Shown one piece after another: positions 27,923 through 38,200 of a stretch of 64,000 nucleotides of DNA. The stretch comes from Oculatella sp. LEGE 06141 (GTDB taxonomy: Bacteria; Cyanobacteriota; Cyanobacteriia; Elainellales; Elainellaceae): positions 62,001-126,000 of the forward strand of contig NZ_JADEWO010000010.1 of the NCBI RefSeq assembly GCF_015207605.1, read 5' to 3'. The notes beneath the pieces are model-generated. The model was not told where the DNA came from. It ran no database searches and worked only from the letters and a program-made list of their open reading frames with translations. How positions within the stretch are numbered: the stretch's first letter is position 1; each line of letters opens with the position of its first letter. Both the position numbers and the translations under genes were made by a program.

Positions 27923-28303
27923 TTAGTTAGGGTTGGGAGTGTAAACTGGCCGAACAAAATCGGGTTGAACCGTTTGCGGTCTGTTTTGCTGCAAGTATTC
28001 GTTGCGCTGCCGTTGGCGAAAATCTGCGGCGGCATCACCAATTTGGCGCTGCTGCTCCTGAGTAAACTCTGGCCCGGTACGAAGCCCACCAAAGTTGGCC
28101 TGGTGAATTAAATCAAACATGCTGTTCATTTGATTGCTTCCCCGGGTTGAAAACGGGTCGGAGCTGCGATCGCCCTGCAAGCCTTCCAGGGGATCAAGAG
28201 TCGTTTGGGCACCTGCCGCTGTACCCAGCAAGGGTACAGCTAACCCAGCAATCATCAAAGCAGCGGCAATTAGTAACGGTTGGATGGTGGTTTTCATAAG
28301 CAT
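27923..28303 (-). CDS. Small secreted hypothetical protein
   Basis: The product has 126 residues from the ATG at 28303; a TTG at 28309 or an ATG at 28297 are alternatives. A signal peptide is clear, MKTTIQPLLIAAALMIAGLA, with probable cleavage after AAGAQ near residue 33. The mature part is polar, rich in Gln, Arg and Asn, with EFTQEQQRQIGDAAADFRQR as a predicted helix and a proline-rich end. No family recognised. It lies 83 bp downstream of the ABC-2 permease gene on the same strand and is closed by its own terminator. Confidence 0.75.
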   Translation of the reverse strand: MLMKTTIQPLLIAAALMIAGLAVPLLGTAAGAQTTLDPLEGLQGDRSSDPFSTRGSNQMNSMFDLIHQANFGGLRTGPEFTQEQQRQIGDAAADFRQRQRNEYLQQNRPQTVQPDFVRPVYTPNPN

Positions 28304-28386
28304 TCTCAATGCAATTTCTGTAAGGATTAGACGCTTTTCCTAAGACGGAAGCAGAACTGAAATTGCTCCCAGCCTGCCGTTGCGAT

Positions 28387-29292
28387 TCAGGTAAACGAGC
28401 GACGCAACAACGACCGAATGCTGAATAGGGCGATCGCATCGAACACCAACAACACCAGCAACGCGGTTCCCAGGCTAATGTTGGCAAAGGGAGCCTGCAT
28501 CACCACGCTACCGAATGACCAATCACCATGAATGTAGAGATAGCGAATGGGTTCGATTGCATAGCTTAGCGGGTTCAAACTGGCGACCACCTGCAACCAC
28601 TGCGGCATAAATTCCAGCGGAGCCAGAGCGGTGCTGGCAAACAACAACGGCAGGTTAATGACAAAAATAACGGCGATTAGCTCAATGTGGCCGGGAAGGG
28701 CAAACGCCAACCCCAAACTGAGCGCCGTTACACCCAGTACCAGCATGAGTACGATCGCTACCACTAACCCCAACCCCAACAAATTGGGTAATCCTGCCCC
28801 TAAGAACGCACTCAGGGAAATAATGGCCGCCGTTTGCACCATGCTCAGCGTTGCAATAAAAATGGCAGAGGCCAGCACAATCGAGAACCGAGACGCTAAC
28901 GGCGCGACCAGCAGCCGGTTTAAAAACCCAAACTCACGGTCGAACATGACTGGCAAACCAGCATTGAGCGCCCCACCAAACGCGGTGAAGACAATGATAC
29001 CTGCGCCCAAAAATTGACCATAGTTGGCACTCTCACCAAACAAGCCCTGCGGTACGTTTTGGAACAGCGCTCCAAACAACACCAGCCACATCAACGGCTG
29101 GACGATGCCAGCAACCAAGGTGGAAGGGCGACGCTGAAGCTGAATAAACAATCGACGAGTGAGAGCCAGGGTTTCTTGCAGAAATTCACCCGACCACAAA
29201 CCGGGAGCAGGCGCGATCGCCACTGACCCTTCAGCGGATTGAAGCTGGGACTCGTTCAGATCGGCTGGAGGTGGGGTTATCGTCTGACTCAT
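28387..29292 (-). CDS. ABC-2 type transporter permease (DrrB-like)
   Basis: The product has 301 residues. A soluble N-terminal 45 residues is followed by about six membrane segments with ABC-2 features: LVAGIVQPLMWLVLFGALFQ, VMFDREFGFLNRLLVAPL and LNPLSYAIEPIRYLYIHGDW. A GAGGAC ribosome site stands 8 bases before the ATG. It needs a separate ATPase. None adjoins it, but a DrrA-like ATPase gene lies on the same strand at 38469-39488, next to ctaB. I infer that the two form one exporter whose genes have been separated. Substrate unknown. Confidence 0.88.
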   Translation of the reverse strand: MSQTITPPPADLNESQLQSAEGSVAIAPAPGLWSGEFLQETLALTRRLFIQLQRRPSTLVAGIVQPLMWLVLFGALFQNVPQGLFGESANYGQFLGAGIIVFTAFGGALNAGLPVMFDREFGFLNRLLVAPLASRFSIVLASAIFIATLSMVQTAAIISLSAFLGAGLPNLLGLGLVVAIVLMLVLGVTALSLGLAFALPGHIELIAVIFVINLPLLFASTALAPLEFMPQWLQVVASLNPLSYAIEPIRYLYIHGDWSFGSVVMQAPFANISLGTALLVLLVFDAIALFSIRSLLRRSFT

Positions 29293-29659
29293 CTGAAAAC
29301 GTCCTCTCAGTAACTCTCAGTAATCGTGTTTCTTACTTAATCTCTAATTGAGCCGATTTGAGCAGCCAATTCAGACGAATTGTGAGATGCCACTATCAAA
29401 ATACGGTTTTGTCTCTAGACTAGCGCATTTGATGCGATCGCCAGAATGGAACAGCAGCATTCAGCACTATGAAACCTCTGCAACTGGCACAGGCTCTACT
29501 GTTGTAGCGATTTCAGGAAACATAATCGTGACATTAGACCTGGCGACCCCAGTTAAACGCTTGGACGTTCAATGCCGACTGTAAGCTGCTTGCGGTCGGG
29601 TGCTTTGGCGCAGGTATTGGCCATCAAATCAAATTTAAGGATAAAGCGTTGGTGCGGTT
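29293..29659. other. Divergent intergenic region
   Basis: A 367 bp spacer between the ABC-2 permease and the coiled-coil membrane protein, which point away from each other. It must hold both promoters. A 78-codon frame with a TTG start (29348-29584) shows no family features and is not called. Confidence 0.4.
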
Positions 29660-30430
29660 ATGTTAATCAGTTATTCTCTGTTCAGCGTGGTGTTGGCGTG
29701 CGTGTTGCTGCTGGTGTTTGCGGTGTTGCAGTGGTTACAGATTCCAACAGGCAATTTCTTGGACTGGGTGGTGGGTGCGGCAAGCTTTGGCTGGCTGATG
29801 GTGGTGGTTACTGTTCCCTGGACGATCTACTTCGACGCAAAGCAGGCGTTAGCAGAGGCGGGATTATCAACCGAGGCTGGTATTCCAATCGAGGAAACGA
29901 AAGTTCAATATATTGAAATGGTGGCACGGCGATCGCTGCGAATCGTGCTGGCTCTGCATCTGGTATCGGCGGCGAGTCTGTATGGACTGGCATGGGCGGG
30001 AGTTAGCCCTGTGGGCTACATCAGTTCGGCAGCCGCTTTGTTGCTCACTGGGTTGCGTCCAGCCGTCAGAGCTTACAACTATTTTGCGGCTCGCATTGCC
30101 ATGATTCGACAGCAGTTCCAATATCCGCGCCAGGATGTAGTTGAGCTGCGCGAACGGGTAGTTTTGCTAGAAACCACCGTTAAACAAGTGGAAGAACAGC
30201 TCAACGCTGAAAATCCAACCTCTTGGGTAGCGATGCAACAGCGTCAGCTAGAAGCAATGCGCCATGACTTGACCGATCTGGCCGCAGCTCACGAAACCTT
30301 TCGAGCCACAAACCACGCAGAACACGGTCGCCTCTCGCGTGAAGCCCAACAGGCCATTTCTCAACTCACCACCGACGGACAGTTTCTCGACCATGTGCGT
30401 GAGATCATTCGGTTTTTCAAGACTGCTTAA
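29660..30430 (+). CDS. Membrane protein with C-terminal coiled coil, function unknown
   Basis: The product has 256 residues. Two hydrophobic segments at the N-terminus (about 3-24 and 34-54) and a further pair (about 90-128) indicate four membrane spans. From about 150 on it is helical and charged, with LRERVVLLETTVKQVEEQL and a second heptad-like stretch, consistent with a cytosolic coiled coil. I do not recognise the family. It is monocistronic: divergent from the permease gene and convergent with the HAD gene, with a hairpin at its stop codon. Confidence 0.8.
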   Translation: MLISYSLFSVVLACVLLLVFAVLQWLQIPTGNFLDWVVGAASFGWLMVVVTVPWTIYFDAKQALAEAGLSTEAGIPIEETKVQYIEMVARRSLRIVLALHLVSAASLYGLAWAGVSPVGYISSAAALLLTGLRPAVRAYNYFAARIAMIRQQFQYPRQDVVELRERVVLLETTVKQVEEQLNAENPTSWVAMQQRQLEAMRHDLTDLAAAHETFRATNHAEHGRLSREAQQAISQLTTDGQFLDHVREIIRFFKTA

Positions 30431-30447
30431 GTCTTGCGTCTTGTTTT
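30418..30447 (+). terminator. Hairpin overlapping the stop codon of the coiled-coil membrane protein gene
   Basis: CAAGACT (30418-30424) and AGTCTTG (30430-30436) form a 7-bp stem with a 5-base loop that contains the TAA stop. A T-rich run, CTTGTTTTT, follows. This fits an intrinsic terminator for the rightward gene. Confidence 0.5.
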
Positions 30448-30480
30448 TAGAGATGGCTCATCTGTTGGGCGGATGAACAG

Positions 30481-30500
30481 TTGTGCAGGATTGTGCAGGA
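30481..30500. repeat. 10-bp perfect tandem duplication
   Basis: TTGTGCAGGA occurs twice in direct succession in the convergent spacer between the coiled-coil and HAD genes. No function is evident. Confidence 0.8.
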
Positions 30501-30546
30501 AAGGTCAGTCGTCTGGTTTGATCCCCTCGATTGACCTGCCCCGGTC

Positions 30547-31215
30547 TCAGGCGGTTTGAGCCAGAGGCGATTGGTCGTAGTGCTGTAGCAAATCGGCAGG
30601 ATCGTTGTAGATGGCGATCGCCCCTGCCAACCGCTCGTCATCAAATCCACCGCACCGCAGTGCAATGACCTGAACACCAGCCCTAGCTGCCGCCTCAATA
30701 TCGTAGGGAGCATCCCCCAACATTACAACGTTCTCAGCAGCCATATTGCTTTTGTTTAGAGCTGCGACTACGATGTCGGGTTCAGGTTTCGATGCCGCCG
30801 CATCACTAGAGGTCGTAGTTTCGTGGAGCAAATTATCCACCTTAGCCACCTTAAGTAATAGCTCTAGCTCTTGATTGGTGGCCGAACTCGCCACAATCAA
30901 ATGCAGCCCAGCCTCTTGCAGTTTCAAGACCAGATCTCGCGCTCCATTGGTAGGCACAAAGTGCGGCCCAAACTTTTGCAAAACTAATTCCTTGCGCCGC
31001 TCTGAAACGGCTTTGCCATCGCCTTCGTCTTTGTTTAATCCGGGCACCAGTTTAGGAATAACCTGATCGCCGCCCATGCCAATCAGCGGTCGCACCCGCT
31101 CAAACGGCACATCATATCCAGACGCAGCAAACGCCTCGACCCAGGCTTGAGCATGGGCATCGTTGCTGAGAACCAGCGTTCCATCAATATCTAAAATGAC
31201 ACCCTCTAGTTTCAT
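30547..31215 (-). CDS. HAD-family hydrolase (beta-phosphoglucomutase-like subfamily)
   Basis: The product has 222 residues. HAD motifs are complete: DIDGTLVLSN (nucleophile Asp9, acid Asp11), IVASSATN (motif II), SKPEPDIVVAAL (motif III Lys) and VMLGDAPYDIEAAARAGV (motif IV acids). The long helical insert between motifs I and II is a type C1 cap. It likely dephosphorylates or isomerises a small sugar phosphate; substrate not predictable. A GAGGG site lies before the ATG. It stands alone, convergent with the membrane protein gene. Confidence 0.9.
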   Translation of the reverse strand: MKLEGVILDIDGTLVLSNDAHAQAWVEAFAASGYDVPFERVRPLIGMGGDQVIPKLVPGLNKDEGDGKAVSERRKELVLQKFGPHFVPTNGARDLVLKLQEAGLHLIVASSATNQELELLLKVAKVDNLLHETTTSSDAAASKPEPDIVVAALNKSNMAAENVVMLGDAPYDIEAAARAGVQVIALRCGGFDDERLAGAIAIYNDPADLLQHYDQSPLAQTA

Positions 31216-31838
31216 TCAGCCCTCTCTGCAAAACATGCTTCGATAGTGGCGCAGAGAATGAATTTGTTCATCAGTCCATCAGAGTAGACTGCAACGAGTG
31301 ATGAGGGCAGATGGATGAGGGCAGTGAAGCCAGACTTCAATTATCCAAACGCTCGAATTCGACTGCGATACCTAACTGAAAACAGATCAATGCCCCTTTG
31401 ATCATGTCGGGCGATCGCAGCACTACAAATTCGAGATTGAATCCAATCTTAAGCCCTATTACTGTTAGTGGACGTACTTATTTGGCAACCTACTACCAAT
31501 ACTTTCCTGATGGGATTTCCTGTGAATGGGTAGCAGGACTACATGTATTATTTTTAACACTAGCAGCAATTCGGGCGGCAGTACATCCGTCATGAGTTCT
31601 GCTATTGATCGACGAATCAGTTACTTGACTGTATTTCTTTATGAGATAGACTCCTAATTGGAATGATATTTTGACGATGCGGCACAGTGTGGTTGTGCGT
31701 GTCAACTTTTCCCAAGGGTGTACTCTCGTCTACCAGGGCAGTAGGCTTGCAACCAAAGCGAAACCTTAGCCTTGGAGCTGTAACTTACTACAAAAGCTGT
31801 AACGTATGAGTTTCAAACGATATCCGAGAGAGCTACCA
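31216..31838. other. Intergenic region with direct repeats upstream of the first solute-binding protein gene
   Basis: A 623 bp spacer between divergent genes. AGCTGTAAC occurs at 31776-31784 and again at 31795-31803, 19 bp apart (close to two helical turns) and 36-55 bp before the chosen ATG. This could be a dimeric activator site. No reliable coding frame was seen. Confidence 0.4.
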
Positions 31839-32894
31839 ATGAACTTCCCAAACACCCCCCGCTGGACGCGCCGACAGGCTCTATGGATGCTAGGTGGAAC
31901 GATCGCTGGCATAGGGTTGCATAGCTGCGCTCAGACGGCTGAAACAGCTTCAACGGCAGCCTCCCCAGGCACCCCCGGCAATATGTCCGCCTCCATCGGC
32001 ATTACCACCTGGATTGGCAATACGCCGCTCTACATTGCTCAAGAAAAAGGCTTCTTTCAAGAATTAGGGCTAACTCTCGATATCAGGGTTTTTCAAACGG
32101 TAGCACAAGCCTTTCCAGCGTTTACAGCAGGGCAACTCAGCGCAATTGCACCTGTCACCTCTGAAGTGGTTTCGTTAGCGGCCAACGGTGCCGATCACCG
32201 CGTTGTCATGGTAGCAGACACTTCCTTGGGGGCAGATGTACTTTTAGCCCGCAACAGCATTCAGAGCATTGCGGATTTTAGAGGGAAGAAAATTGGGGTT
32301 GAGTTAGGCGGTATTGGTCACTTCTTTGTGCTGCAAGTATTAGCAGAAGCCGGGTTAAGTGAAAAGGATGTTGAATTAGTGAATACGCCTCCTGATGCTG
32401 CCGCTGCTGCTTACCAAACGGGAAGCATTGAGATTGCCTACTCGTACTCACCCTACAGCGATCAGGCGAACGAGGCGCAAAAGGATGGGCGCACAATTTA
32501 CAGCACCAAAGAAATGCCAACGGCGATCGCCGACTTCTATGTATTCAGCAACCAGTTTATTCAGTCCAGCCCGCAAGCGGTTGCCGCCTTTGTAGAAGGA
32601 AACATCAAAGGACTGGAATTTTTGGAGAGTAACCGCGATGAAGGGTTAGCCATCATGGCGAAACAGTTGGGAATTACGCCTGAAGAACTGGATGGGCAGC
32701 TACAGGGCATTCAAATCCCTGACTTAGCAGCGAATGTAGAGATGCTAGGTAATTCCAGCAACGAGCTTTACATGTTGAATTCGATGAATGACATGGCTGA
32801 GTTTCTTGAAGCTCAAGGACAAATTGAATCCACGCCGGATTTGTCCAATGTAATTGACCCTCAGTTTGTCAATGCCCTGCAAACCAACGGGTAG
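31839..32894 (+). CDS. NMT1/THI5-like ABC solute-binding lipoprotein (copy 1)
   Basis: The product has 351 residues. I prefer the ATG at 31839 (GAGAG upstream) over 31806 because it begins the export signal directly. The signal has a twin-arginine motif, TRRQALW (Arg11-Arg12), and a lipobox-like LHSC with Cys30, so it is probably a Tat-exported, membrane-anchored protein. The binding domain begins IGITTWIGNTPLYIAQEKGF, then GADVLLARNSIQSIADFRGK and IGVELGGIGHFF, as in nitrate, sulfonate or thiamine-precursor binding proteins. It is paralogous over its full length to the gene at 34194. No permease or ATPase gene adjoins it. Ligand unknown. Confidence 0.88.
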   Translation: MNFPNTPRWTRRQALWMLGGTIAGIGLHSCAQTAETASTAASPGTPGNMSASIGITTWIGNTPLYIAQEKGFFQELGLTLDIRVFQTVAQAFPAFTAGQLSAIAPVTSEVVSLAANGADHRVVMVADTSLGADVLLARNSIQSIADFRGKKIGVELGGIGHFFVLQVLAEAGLSEKDVELVNTPPDAAAAAYQTGSIEIAYSYSPYSDQANEAQKDGRTIYSTKEMPTAIADFYVFSNQFIQSSPQAVAAFVEGNIKGLEFLESNRDEGLAIMAKQLGITPEELDGQLQGIQIPDLAANVEMLGNSSNELYMLNSMNDMAEFLEAQGQIESTPDLSNVIDPQFVNALQTNG

Positions 32895-34193
32895 CTGCCA
32901 GCCAAAATCGTTGTGTCGCGTCATTGAAGCAGGTATTGATCCGTGACGGTTTCGCACGGGTCATTACCTGCTTTGCTCATCATGTAAATACCGTCCAGAC
33001 CCTGGCAAATGGTTGAGCAGGGTTAGCGTTCCCAGCGGCGATCGCCCGTTTCTAATCCCTGCGATCGCTGCGAGTAGGCTCAGGCAAAAAGCCCATTTGA
33101 TCTGTGATGGAGCAGGAATAGTATGGTTGCTCCCGCCTCAGCGTGCTGGTGAGCGATCGCTCCAGATAGATTGGGGCAACCGTTCATAGCCGTCTTCATA
33201 CAGATCATTGAAATCAAAGAGGTATAATTAGATACCTCGTTAAACCTGCTCAATTCTTTTTTAATACGGGTTAAACAATATAAAGTTTTAGTTAATTTGT
33301 GGGTCATCTAGTTGCCAGATTCGACATAAAAGTAGGATAAGGTATACAGCAGTAAAGCTTTATTTAGCTCAAGCGAAGAACTCATACAGCTTCTAAGCTT
33401 CATGATTCTAGCGTCGAGCAGGGTGTAGTTCGTAATAAAGCAGTATTAGCTATATAAAGCTTGTATCTACCCGGCGTTGTGTAAACGGCATCTTTGGACA
33501 CAAATAACTGTGTGCCCAAAGTAATGTATCTACCGCATCAGTGTCTTTGAGTATTATTCATTGTTCTTGGCATAGGTATCTTTTGTTGGCTCAAACTGTT
33601 AGTTAATCCTTGTCATTAAAGGTGCTACAAGTAGCGTTGGAATCGTGCTCTTGTGCCATCAGCTCAGCGGTGTTTACGAGTCAGCCCCCCTTTAACGAAA
33701 CATCTAACGCTTAAATGGCGCTGACATAAGCATGTGGATGGCCGAATGCCTAGCATCCCATAGGATAGGCACCGTCCACCAGCCTTAATTCAGTGACGTT
33801 CAGCGAAGGTCTGTTATCTGTAGATCGTAGGATGCTTTAACGGGGCTGAATGCAACTCGAACGGCTCATCAGAGTTTCCAATCAGTTGGCCATCAGGAGC
33901 TGATGCAGCACATCATTTGCTTTCCAAATTTCAGGTGAATCTCAATCCTCAAAGGACTATTTTGCTCAGGGAGATAGTCTACTTAACAGTTTCGATGTAT
34001 TCCCACAATGTTGAGTGACTTGTCAAAAGAGCTGAAGCAGCTAGATTGCTTTGGAAAATAGCCTTGTTGAGATGGAGATGCAACATTTGCAGAGCGAGAA
34101 GAAACGGTTCCTCAACTAGCCGCTGGAATAGGCAGGCTGGCGCTATGCACTTGCGTGATTCAACTGTGTTGTATTGAATTTTGAGAAAAACCA
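32895..34193. other. Gene-poor AT-rich spacer between the two binding-protein genes
   Basis: This 1.3 kb region has no convincing frame. It holds a strong hairpin at 32928-32972, some HIP1-type sites near 33040-33160, then AT-rich sequence. A minus frame of 75 codons (33080-33307) shows nothing recognisable. The spacer could be a decayed gene or mobile element, or contain a small RNA and the promoter of copy 2. Confidence 0.5.
32928..32972 (+). terminator. Long hairpin after the first solute-binding protein gene
   Basis: Arms 32928-32945 and 32955-32972 pair over 18 positions with one mismatch and one G-T pair, around a 9-base loop. It begins 34 bp after the stop. The following sequence, TTGCTCAT, is only weakly T-rich, so termination, 3'-end protection or a repeat-element role are all possible. 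Confidence 0.5.
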
Positions 34194-35234
34194 ATGAGTT
34201 ACTTTCCATCTCACCATCGTTGGACTCGTCGTCAGGCTCTCTGGTTTATGGCTGGGGCAGTAGGAACGGCGGGGTTGCACGCTTGTAGCAAACTACCTCA
34301 AAGTTCGTCTGCGACCAATTCCACAAACCTAACCCCTGCCACTATTGCGGTAACATCCTGGATTGGTAATACAGCACTCTACATTGCTGAGGAAAAAAAC
34401 TTTTTCCGGGATGAAGGACTCAACCTGACCGTGAGAACATTTGGCACCGTTGCGGAAAGTTTTCCGGCCTTCTCAGTGGGGCAATTACAGGCTGTTGCTC
34501 CGGTGACTTCGGAAGTTGTTGCACTGGCAGCGCAAGGAACAGACTACCGAATTGTGGCGGTTATGGATACGTCATCGGGAGCAGATGCCATACTGGCGCA
34601 GGGAAGTATTTCCAGTATTGAGGACTTTAAAGGGAAGCGAATTGCGGTTCAACGAGGGGGGGTGGGTCACTTCTTTCTGCTACAAATTTTGGCAGAAGTG
34701 GGAATGAGAGAACAGGATGTCACTATTGTTGATACCACTCCTGAAGCGGGGGCAGCGGCCTTTGAAGCTGGAAACGTTGAAATTGCCTATTCTTACCCTC
34801 CTTATATTGATAGCGCTCTGGCTGTTCAGAAAAACGGACGCATCATCTATGACTCGTCCAAGATGCCAACGGCGATCGCCGATGTGTATGCCTTTAGCAC
34901 TGACTTTATCCAAACGCATCCAGAAGCCGTTCAGGGTTTTGTTCGCAGTATCTTTAGCGCCTTAGATTTTTTGCAGTCGAATGAAGGCGAAGCATTGGCG
35001 ATCGCGGCCAAACGTCTTGAGATGACTCCACAGGACTTAGCAACTCAGCTCGAAGGAGTTAACTTACCGGATCTCGCAACCAATCAGGAAATGTTGGGCA
35101 ATCCTGAAAGCGATCTCTATTTGCTCAAACCGTTAACTGCGCTGGCCGAGTTTTTGCAAGACCAGAACCAAATTGAAACGCTCCCGGATCTGTCTAACCT
35201 GATCGACCCACAATTTGTCATGGCTTTGAACTAG
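34194..35234 (+). CDS. NMT1/THI5-like ABC solute-binding lipoprotein (copy 2)
   Basis: The product has 346 residues. The signal has TRRQALWF (Arg12-Arg13) and LHAC with Cys31, so it is probably exported by Tat and lipid-anchored. The domain follows copy 1 block by block: VTSWIGNTALYIAEEKNFF, VAPVTSEVVALAAQG, GADAILAQGSISSIEDFKGK, RGGVGHFFLLQILAEVGM and KMPTAIADVYAFSTDF. It is shorter than NrtA or CmpA, so nitrate or bicarbonate is not a safe guess. It ends 51 bp before the chemotaxis receptor gene on the same strand, suggesting joint transcription and a shared sensory role. Confidence 0.88.
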   Translation: MSYFPSHHRWTRRQALWFMAGAVGTAGLHACSKLPQSSSATNSTNLTPATIAVTSWIGNTALYIAEEKNFFRDEGLNLTVRTFGTVAESFPAFSVGQLQAVAPVTSEVVALAAQGTDYRIVAVMDTSSGADAILAQGSISSIEDFKGKRIAVQRGGVGHFFLLQILAEVGMREQDVTIVDTTPEAGAAAFEAGNVEIAYSYPPYIDSALAVQKNGRIIYDSSKMPTAIADVYAFSTDFIQTHPEAVQGFVRSIFSALDFLQSNEGEALAIAAKRLEMTPQDLATQLEGVNLPDLATNQEMLGNPESDLYLLKPLTALAEFLQDQNQIETLPDLSNLIDPQFVMALN

Positions 35235-35285
35235 GGTTAACGATTTACCCTATCGCATTTCAATTACATTCATGCCTCGAAATTT

Positions 35286-38200
35286 ATGCCTCGAAACCGT
35301 TTGGAACCCAACCCTGAATCCACTAGTAACAATGGCGTTGCAGTATTTAGGCACACTCAAGAACCGCAATTGGTTGAAGCGTTTAATTTGGAGGGAGTGG
35401 AACAATCCACAGAAGCGCCGTCCGTCAGAGATCGATTCATTGATGCATGGCGATCGATTAGCGTTAAGACCAAAGTAACAGCACTGGCTATCACGCTTGG
35501 AGTAGTACCAGTACTGGTTGTCGGTGGAATTGCAACCTATTCGGCGAATGAAATTATTGTTAGAGAAACACTAGAAGATCGCCAAAAGCTAGCAGTCAAC
35601 ATTGGGATACAGTTGAGTGCGCTGATTCAAAATCGCTTGCACGACGCTGAAACCATTGCAAGTTCACCGATCATTGTCCGCTCTGCTACCCGTGAGGCCA
35701 CATCCGCAGAGGATTTGATTACTTACTTTGACAGCTTCACAAAGCGGGATTTGTCATATGAACAAATTGGAGTAGCAACACCTGACGGCAAATTTGTTTA
35801 CCTGGAACAAAACAACACACCGCTTAGAACCACCAAAACCGAGATTCCTGATGGCTTAAATACGCCAAATGCAAAACCATTTGAAGTGGTAAACGCAGCT
35901 TACTTTTTGCAAACGAGAGGCACATTACGTCCAGCCGCCATTCTGTTGCAGGAATCGCTCATCAGCCAAACCCCGTCCTTTTTTGTTGCAGCACCCGCTT
36001 TGGATGACGCATCCCAACTGTCATCAATTATTTACAGCCAGACATCAGTTGAGAGTTTTTCTGAATTGATCCGGGAAAATTTAATCAATTTGCTGCATAA
36101 AGGTGGGAGCGGCAGCGTCAGAGGGTTGCCCCAATACCAAATTGTGGATCACAGTGCGGCTTACTTTGAAACCACCGAGGCCGGCACCCAGCAAGAAGTT
36201 GCCCCAACCCGAATCAAAGCTCAGGGGAATGCTGTAACGATCGACGGTAATCCAGTGCAGGCAGGCGGTTCAGTATTTCTCAAAGAAAATCGGGTGGTTG
36301 TATCCAGCGGTGAAGACCTGGGTACCGAAATGCTGAGTATCTTCCCGAAGTATGCGGCGTTGCGGAATACTGGGGTTGCCACAACCACCATTGACGTTTC
36401 TCAAAAAGACAACCAGGAATATCTGCTGAGCTATGCCCCGATCGCTCGTGTAGAAGGGTTGTATCTCGACTGGGGGGTTCTAATTTACGAGCCGACTGCA
36501 ACGGTGTTTGCACCGCAGCGCATGTTGATTTTAACGCTGTCGGTTGGAACACTGATTACGGCTTTGTTGCTCGGTGCGATCGCTGCTGTCATTGCTAACC
36601 GTGCCACCCGTCCATTGATTGCCGCCGCTAAAACAGTAGACCAAATTGGTCAGGGTGAACTGGATGCACGGGTAAATGTTAGAGGCCGTGACGAAATTGC
36701 TGTGCTGGGTAGCAACATCAACCGCATGGCAAACCAAATTCAAACTTATATTACAACCCAAACGCTTGAGTCGGAACGGGAACGGTTGCTAGCGCTGGCA
36801 AAAGGGTCTAACGCCCTGCGTACTCCTGATCTAAATACCATTTTCAAGCAGGCGGTTCAGGGCACACGCGAGCTATTTGATCTGGATTACGTCATGCTTT
36901 ATCAGTTTGACGCAGACTGGAACGGCAGTATTATCTCAGAAGCCATTGCACCTGATTTGCCCCGCACATCAAACAGCAAACTGAAGGACTTTCAAATCCC
37001 GGAATCATTGCTCAAACGTTTGACACAGCGGCAGGTTGTCCCCATCAGCGATGTGGCTGCTCCTGGATTCCCTCCGGTGCTGCGAAAACAACTTGAATAT
37101 CGAACCGCAAAATCTAGCTTGTTGGCACCGCTATTCTGTGGCGATCGCCTGTTTGGTGTGTTAACGGCTCATTATGCAGAGCCTCACGACTGGCAGGAGT
37201 ATGAGGTTAACTTCCTGCAACAGCTAGCGATCGAGATTGGCCTGTCTCTTTATCGAGTTGAGCTGCTGGAAACCACAGAGAAACTGGCCGAAGAGCAGCG
37301 ACAGCTCAAGGAAAAGCTACAACAGCGAGTGATCCGACTGGTTCAGGAAATTAACCCCATCAGTGAAGGAGACTTGACCATTCGGGCACAGGTCACAGCC
37401 GATGAAATTGGTACGATCGCCAGCTCCTATAACTCTACGGTTGAGAGCTTGAGGAAGATTATTCTTCAAGTGCAAACTGCCGCAGAGCAGGTTGTCGCCT
37501 CTACAGAAACCAATGAGATCTCGGTACACGATCTGCGTGAAGAAGCGGCACGGCAGGCGGAAGGCATTAAAAAAGCGCTCCACCAAATTGAGCAATTGCA
37601 GCAGGTTGTACAAAACGTAGCGTTCGATGCTCAAAAAGCAGAAGCTGCTGTGTACCAGGCAGAGCAAGTAGTGAATGAAGGGGATGCGGCAATGGATCGC
37701 ACGGTGCAGGAGATTCAAGCGATTCAAGCGGTCGTGTCCGAAACGGTAGAGAAGGCGCAGCACTTGAGCGAATCGTCTGAGCAGATCTCCAAGGTTGTAG
37801 AACTGATTAACCGATTTGCGGCACAAACTAATATCCTGTCGCTCAACTCTTCGGTTGAGGCTGCCAGGGCCGGGGAATACGGCAAGGGTTTTGCCACCAT
37901 TGCCCTGGAAGTGCGGAAGCTGGCAGGGCAATCGGCACAGGCCGCGCAAGAGATTCGCACACTCATTACCAATATTCAAACCGAAACCAGGGAAGTGGTC
38001 ACCACGATGGCGGCAGGTAGCCAGCGAGTCGAAACTGGGACTCAGCTAGTGAGTGAGTCTCGTCAAAGCCTGAACAAGATCACAGCCGTGAGCCGTCAAA
38101 TCAATGAAGTGGTTGCATCAATTGTGCAGTCAACCGTGGTGCAGTCTCAGATGTCTGAAACGGTGACTGAAACGATGAAAGACATTGCTGCGATCGCCAA

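Noticed and set aside
29348-29584. Plus frame of 78 codons starting with TTG
   Set aside because: Sits in a divergent promoter region without ribosome site or family features.
31398-31595. Plus frame of 65 codons before the first binding-protein gene
   Set aside because: Weak composition, no ribosome site and no family match.
33080-33307. Minus frame of 75 codons
   Set aside because: No recognisable domain; considered as a decayed transposase but no motif supports it.
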